From NCBI RefSeq assembly GCF_042666875.1, contig NZ_JBHTCX010000002.1:411154-475153 (forward strand): a stretch of 64,000 nucleotides of DNA. Reading direction: 5' to 3'. Below are positions 59,742 to 64,000 of the stretch, one piece after another. The translations under genes and the position numbers were made by a program. The notes under the pieces were generated by a model. It saw only the letters and a program-made list of their open reading frames with translations. It did not search any database and had not been told where the DNA came from. This DNA comes from Brachybacterium sp042666875. GTDB lineage: Bacteria; Actinomycetota; Actinomycetes; Actinomycetales; Dermabacteraceae. How positions within the stretch are numbered: the first letter of the stretch is position 1; each line of letters opens with the position of its first letter.

Positions 59742-59849
59742 CGGACCCGGGGGAGCTGGCACGGCGGCGGCTGGTTCCTCCGGTCGCGTGATCAATCGCT
59801 CCGGTGGTCGGATCAGCCGGAACCCCTCCCGGTGACCGATGCTGGAGTC

Positions 59850-61064
59850 ATGACTTCCTCCTCACCCGAGACCACGTCCCGGCGTGGCCCCGCGACCACG
59901 GACCCCAGCGACCGCAGCGGAGGCCCCGCCCGCGCCCATCACCCCGTGGTGACGGCTCTCGCGCTCTCGGCCGGCACGGCCGCTCTGGTCGGCGCCGAGT
60001 TCATCCCGGCGGGCGTCCTCCCCGGCATGGCCGCGGACCTCTCCGTGACCGAGGGCCGCGCCGGGCTCACCGTGGCGGCGACGGCCCTGGCCGGAGCGCT
60101 GACCGCGCCGACCATCGCCTCGATCCTGCCGCGCACCGACCGGCGCACCGTGCTGCTGTCCCTGCTGGGCCTGGCGATCCTCTCCAACCTCGTGGTGGCC
60201 CTCGCCCCGACGCTCGCGGTGGTGCTCATCGCCCGCGTCCTGCTGGGGGTGGCGATCGCCGGGTTCTGGTCCTTCGCCCTGTCCGTGGGCGTCCAGGTGA
60301 CCGGTCGCGCCGCCCTGGTCTCGACCACGGTGGCCCTCGGCACGAGCACCGCGACCATCATCGGCATCCCGGTCGCCTCGGTGCTCGGTGACATCATCGG
60401 CTGGCGTGCGGTGTTCCTCGTGATGAGCGCCCTCACGCTGGTGTCGGCCGCCGTGCTGTGGCGGCTGCTGCCGGCCGTGCCCGCACAGCCCGGTGCGGGC
60501 CTGGCCATGATGCGGAAGGCGCTCGGCAACCGCCGCCTGGTGGTGGGCGTCGCGGTGATCGCGGTCGCCGCCTTCGCCAACTTCACCGCCTACCCCTACA
60601 TCCGGGTCGCGATCGAGGCGGTCGATGCCTCGGCGGTCGCCGCGCTGCTGCTGATCTGGGGCCTCGGCGGAGTGCTCGGCAACCTCGCCGGCGGATACCT
60701 CTCGCGCTGGATGCGCTGGGCCGCCACGGCGGGCCCGGCGATCCTCGCCGTCGCGCTGTTCGGGATGGCCACGACGGAGCAGACGGGTGTGCTGGTCGTC
60801 GTCGTGATCGCCTGGGGCCTGGGCTTCAACATGGTGCCGGTGACCACGCAGCTGTGGGTCTCCGCGGTCGAGCCCCGCCGCGTCGAATCAGCGATCTCGC
60901 TGCAGGTCACCGCGTTCCAGGTGGCGATCATGGCCGGGTCCGCCGTCGGCGGGGTGCTGGTGGATCATCAGGGCCCGGCAGCGGCCATGGCGCTCGGAGC
61001 CATCGTCTCCGCCGTCGCCGCGATCGGGTTCGCCTCGATCAAGGTGCGCCCGCGGGAGGTCTGA
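59850..61064 (+). CDS. MFS exporter (AraJ/sugar-efflux or drug type)
   Basis: This 404-aa transporter has 12 hydrophobic segments and the AraJ-like start GAEFIPAGVLPGMAADLSVT with EGRAGLTVAATALAGALTAP; RTDRRTVLLSLLGLAILSN carries motif A (DRR). Cargo unknown. ATG 59850 is used; GTG 59832 is the in-frame alternative. The 3' end is overlapped by the AraC fragment on the other strand. Confidence 0.9.
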   Translation: MTSSSPETTSRRGPATTDPSDRSGGPARAHHPVVTALALSAGTAALVGAEFIPAGVLPGMAADLSVTEGRAGLTVAATALAGALTAPTIASILPRTDRRTVLLSLLGLAILSNLVVALAPTLAVVLIARVLLGVAIAGFWSFALSVGVQVTGRAALVSTTVALGTSTATIIGIPVASVLGDIIGWRAVFLVMSALTLVSAAVLWRLLPAVPAQPGAGLAMMRKALGNRRLVVGVAVIAVAAFANFTAYPYIRVAIEAVDASAVAALLLIWGLGGVLGNLAGGYLSRWMRWAATAGPAILAVALFGMATTEQTGVLVVVVIAWGLGFNMVPVTTQLWVSAVEPRRVESAISLQVTAFQVAIMAGSAVGGVLVDHQGPAAAMALGAIVSAVAAIGFASIKVRPREV

Positions 61065-61430
61065 CGCCAGCGTCCCGGAGTGGTCCCGGTGTGGGCGCGG
61101 AAGGCGCGGACGAAGGCCTCCGCCGATCCGTATCCGGCGTCGTGGGCGATGGCAGAGATCGGTGCGTCGGAGCCGGCGAGCTCGCTCATCGCCCATCCCA
61201 TGCGCAGCCGGCGCAGGTACTGCATGGGGGAGTGGCCGGTGGCGCGGCGGAACCGGTCCACCAGCGCCGTCGTGCCGACGTGGGCCGAGGCCGCCAGGTC
61301 CGTGAGCGTCCAGGAGCGGCACGGCGCGGCCGCCATCCGGGCGACGGCGCGAGCGACGACAGGATCCGCCTCCCGCTCCCGCTCCCGACCCTGACTCTGA
61401 CCGGCATCGATGCTCGCCTCGCTGAGCATG
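60968..61430 (-). pseudogene. AraC-family regulator, N-terminal part missing
   Basis: Only the DNA-binding half is present: DPVVARAVARMAAAPCRSWT, TDLAASAHVGTTALVDRFRR, MQYLRRLRMGWAMSEL and APISAIAHDAGYGSAEAFVR. Relatives have an additional cupin-type domain of about 150-180 residues before DPVVARA. Upstream of ATG 61430 the frame runs antisense through the AlkP-like fragment. It may still make a short DNA-binding protein, but a truncated gene is more likely. Confidence 0.6.
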
Positions 61431-61440
61431 GCGGCGCCGA

Positions 61441-62539
61441 TCAGGTCCAGCCCGGGGTGCGCCGGCCGGACTGGTTCTGGGACGCCCGCGACATCGCCTG
61501 CCCCACGATCTTCGACCTCGCGAAGGGCGCGGGGCTGACCAGCGCGAGCGTGGGCTGGCCGGTCACCGGCTGGTCCCCGTCGATCGACATCGCTGTGCCG
61601 GAGATCTGGGACGTCGCCGGCCTCGAGCAGACGAAGGCGCTCGTGCGGGAGGCCGCCAGCGAGCGGGGCCGGGAGTACGTGGATGCCCACGCCGGCGATA
61701 TCCGCTGGGACTCCAAGCACCGCTTCGGCCGCTTCGTCACCTCCGTGACGGCCGACATCATCCGCACCGAGGGGCCCGACGTGCTGTTCGCCCATATCGT
61801 CGACGTCGACGGCGCCCGCCACAGCACCGGGCGCTACACGCCGGAGGTGCGCGAGGCGTTCGAGCGGGTCGACGGGTGGATCGGCGAGATCCTCGATGCG
61901 CTGGAGGAGGCCGGCGTGGCCGAGGTGACCAACGTCGCGATCGTCTCCGACCACGGGCACGTCGAGGTGGGGCGCTGCTTCCGCGCCAACCGGGTGCTGG
62001 TCGAGGAAGGGCTGATCCGCCTCGATGCCGACGGCGAGGTCGCCGAGTGGGACGCCTGGGTGCACGGCTGCGGGCTGACCGGCCAACTGCACCTGAACCC
62101 CGAGGCCGACGCCGACACCCGCGAGCACGTGCTCGCCCTGGTCGAGGACTGGGTCCAGGACCCCGAGATGCCCATCGCCCACTTCCACCCGCTGGCCGAG
62201 ATGGGCGAGGACTACGGCTACTCCGGGCCCTTCGCCGGGGTGCTCGAGGGCACCAGCGGTACCAACTTCCAGAACGTGTGGGAAGGGCGTGCGCTGTACA
62301 ACCGCTTCGACGAGGACTACGCGTTCCTCATCAGCCAGCACGGCCACCTGCCCGAGCAGGACATCCAGGCCGTGTTCGCCATGGCCGGGCCGGGCATCGC
62401 GGAGGGGACCAAGTTCGCCCGCTGCAGCGTGACCGACGAAGCCGCGACGTTCGCGCACCTGCTGGGGCTGGAGTTCCCGGAGGCCGACGGGGTGGTGGTG
62501 TCGGGGATTTTGGACGAGTACGTGGGCGTCGTGGCCTGA
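61441..62539 (+). pseudogene. Alkaline-phosphatase-superfamily gene lacking its 5' end
   Basis: The frame encodes a long phosphodiesterase-type C-terminal region: DARDIACPTIFDLAKGAGLT, VGWPVTGWSPSIDIAVPEIW, LFAHIVDVDGARHSTGRY (metal-binding D..H), VAIVSDHGHVEVGR (SDHGH) and FLISQHGHLPEQDIQAVFAM. The expected first 80-100 residues with the first metal Asp and the Thr nucleophile are absent, and no proper start is present, so it cannot be active. It is related in plan to the gene at 16212-17441. Confidence 0.7.
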
Positions 62540-62560
62540 TATGTGTGCCATGATGCGGAC

Positions 62561-63544
62561 ATGCTGACCCGCCAGGAGGATCTCGAGCTCCGCAATGCGG
62601 CCATGACTTGGCTCGAAGTGCGGACCCAGGACGGATTGAACCCGATCGGGTATGAAGATCTCTTGCAGGACTTCTACTTCCGTGGCGAGCGGCGCGCGCT
62701 CAAAGACAGGCAGGCTGGGATCTGCAAGCCGGCCGTGCTCGAGACTGCTTTGTCGATAACCACGACATATCGCGCCGAAGGCAAAGAACGTCCTTATGAT
62801 GACGCCCCGGGCCCTGACGGACTCCTTCGTTACAAGTGGCACAAGACCGATCCAAACCATGCGCATAACCGGGGGCTGCGTGAGGCGATGGCGCGCGGCT
62901 TGCCCCTGATTTGGTTCTGGGGCATTGCGCCTGGACTGTACAAGCCGATCTTCCCGGTGTACTTGGTCGCTGAGGAGCCGGAACTGCACCAGTTTGTCGT
63001 GGCGACCGACGGACTCCAGAATTTCGAGTCGAGCGGTCTTGGGGGCGAGGAAGCCTTCCGTGAATACGCAGAGTCGAAGACTAAGCGACGAATCCACCAG
63101 CCGGTTTTCCGCGGGCTTGTCATGCAGGCGTATGAGACCCGCTGTGCTATGTGTAATCTGCGGCACAGCGCCCTGTCGGACGCAGCCCATATCGTCCCGG
63201 ACCGAGATGAGCGGGGCATCGCAGCGGTGAGGAACGGCCTGGCTCTCTGCAAGATTCACCATGCTGCGTATGACGCGGGCATCCTGGCCGTCACCCCGGA
63301 CCTGAAAATCGAGGTCCGCGAGGATATTTTGGACGAGGTTGATGGCCCCATCTTGGAGTACGGCCTCAAACGTCTTCACGGTGAGGAGCTCCGGAAGGTG
63401 CCGAAGCGGCGTTCCGATCGCCCAGACAGGGACCTGCTTGCCGTGCACTACGAGGAGTTCGTAAGAGCTCCTTCAGCAGCCGCGCCGCGAATCGACATCG
63501 GCTTCCCGGGACTCACAGCGGGCGATCGAACCGTTCCTCAATGA
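62561..63544 (+). CDS. HNH restriction-type endonuclease
   Basis: This 327-aa nuclease has a C-terminal HNH domain in the restriction-enzyme style: YETRCAMCNLRHSALSDAAH, IVPDRDERGIAAVRNGLALC and IHHAAYDAG, with Cys-x2-Cys and the AAHIVP His. The N-terminal 170 residues hold a separate domain (FFRGERRALKDRQAGICKPA-like, GIAPGLYKPIFPVYLV) that may recognise DNA. No methylase lies beside it. Codon use has many A/T third positions, unlike the rest of the window, which suggests recent transfer. ATG 62561 is chosen. Confidence 0.85.
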   Translation: MLTRQEDLELRNAAMTWLEVRTQDGLNPIGYEDLLQDFYFRGERRALKDRQAGICKPAVLETALSITTTYRAEGKERPYDDAPGPDGLLRYKWHKTDPNHAHNRGLREAMARGLPLIWFWGIAPGLYKPIFPVYLVAEEPELHQFVVATDGLQNFESSGLGGEEAFREYAESKTKRRIHQPVFRGLVMQAYETRCAMCNLRHSALSDAAHIVPDRDERGIAAVRNGLALCKIHHAAYDAGILAVTPDLKIEVREDILDEVDGPILEYGLKRLHGEELRKVPKRRSDRPDRDLLAVHYEEFVRAPSAAAPRIDIGFPGLTAGDRTVPQ

Positions 63545-63890
63545 CTCGCAGCACCGGAACGTCTGCTGGGGACCACGTCAGTCCCAGCAAGTCCGGGATC
63601 GCGAACCACCCCATGGCATCGTGATCGGTGCTGGTCGCCGGTTCAGGGCCGTCCAGCGAGGCCCAGTAGCACGCCAGATCGATCATTGCATGGCCGACCT
63701 GCGTGGTTGCCCGGCCTGCGAGTTCGCCGACGCTGACGGTGATGGCCAGCTCCTCATGGAGTTCTCGACGCAAGGCATCGGTCGGACTCTCTCCAGGAGA
63801 GATCTTTCCGCCCGGGAATTCCCAGAGCCCTCCAGCGCTTCGGTCAGGATTTCGCCGAGCTGCGAAGATCTGTTCACCTGAGTTGATGCA
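63513..63890 (-). pseudogene. MutT-like Nudix hydrolase lacking its N-terminus
   Basis: The frame encodes IFAARRNPDRSAGGLWEFPG and the complete Nudix box GKISPGESPTDALRRELHEE, then STDHDAMGWFAIPDLLGL and VLRVIEERFDRPL. The first strand that precedes IFAARR in MutT proteins is missing and no ATG, GTG or TTG opens the frame before the Nudix box; ATG 63773 is inside the box. It ends tail to tail over the HNH gene by 32 bases. Probably cut by the event that brought in the neighbouring gene. Confidence 0.6.
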
Positions 63891-63895
63891 TTTGC

Positions 63896-64000
63896 TTAGT
63901 GTCCCGGTTGCCCGGTGATCTGCTCGATGATCGTGGCGGCGTCCTCGGGGATCTGGGGCGGGATCAGTTGGGTGTGATCGCCGGCTTGCAGCAGCGCGGA
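63896..64000 (-). CDS. C-terminal end of an unknown gene running off the window
   Basis: Read on the minus strand, 34 codons with strong GC third positions end at TAA 63896. The end includes QAGDHTQLIPPQIPEDAATI and a Gly-Gln-Pro-Gly-His terminus. The family is not recognised. Its stop lies only a few bases from the break in the Nudix gene, so it may belong to a mobile element. Confidence 0.5.
   Translation of the reverse strand, partial: SALLQAGDHTQLIPPQIPEDAATIIEQITGQPGH

Noticed and set aside
1..64000. CRISPR array, rRNA operon or prophage
   Set aside because: No regularly spaced repeats, no rRNA signatures and no phage structural genes were seen in the window.

Overview
The window is chromosomal DNA from a very high-GC actinobacterium. 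Features that point there are strong G/C preference at third codon positions, frequent GTG starts, TANNNT -10 boxes placed 6-7 nt before start codons (leaderless mRNAs), a PknB-type kinase, an actinobacterial-type 6C RNA and a DUF3140 gene. The gene set suggests a Micrococcales member, perhaps Dermabacteraceae/Brachybacterium; that assignment is inference from gene content only. No rRNA, CRISPR array, complete prophage or complete insertion sequence is visible.

Layout. 1-9.4 kb: the 3' end of an unknown gene, a repeat/hairpin patch, small stress-type genes (GNAT, DinB, VOC), replicative helicase dnaB, an acetate-type symporter operon (DUF485-actP) preceded by a GlxR/CRP-like site, then an unknown protein, an FMN reductase, DUF421 and OsmC. 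9.6-22 kb: DUF3140, a small conserved protein and an SDR; an unusual purine permease fused to an OHCU-decarboxylase-like domain; a CynX-type MFS; an esterase; an AlkP-superfamily enzyme; a lipoprotein pair divergent from a Ser/Thr kinase; a serine hydrolase. 22-31 kb: SWIM/SNF2 pair, a ParA/MinD-like ATPase divergent from a PP2C-like gene, then a gene-poor 0.9-kb region holding a 6C small RNA and two long hairpins, an orphan winged-helix regulator and a probable 42-aa ORF. 31-40 kb: methyltransferase, upp, an AraC-DinB fusion, a DHFR-like protein, tadA, a two-component system, the metNIQ methionine transporter and a GH10 xylanase with a CGAAA-N2-TTTCG operator.

40.8-55.6 kb: oligopeptidase B is translationally coupled to a large LuxR/AAA regulator. 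This pair is divergent from a nine-gene exopolysaccharide operon: phosphoglycosyltransferase, glycosyltransferases, polymerase-like membrane protein, chain-length protein, CapD-like dehydratase, DegT aminotransferase, PIG-L deacetylase and flippase. The genes overlap or abut end to end, and the regulator-operon gap is rich in repeats. 55.6-64 kb: a DHDPS/NanA-family lyase, a frameshifted CehA-type metallohydrolase, a universal stress protein, tRNA-Ser(CGA), an MFS exporter, and a scar where an AraC regulator and an AlkP-family gene have both lost their 5' ends. Last comes a lower-GC HNH-nuclease/Nudix segment that ends in an incomplete gene at the window edge.

The strongest leads are the 6C RNA locus beside the ParA-like gene, the permease-OHCU fusion whose decarboxylase domain has lost its catalytic His, the repeat-rich control region of the polysaccharide operon, and the decayed 61-64 kb segment.
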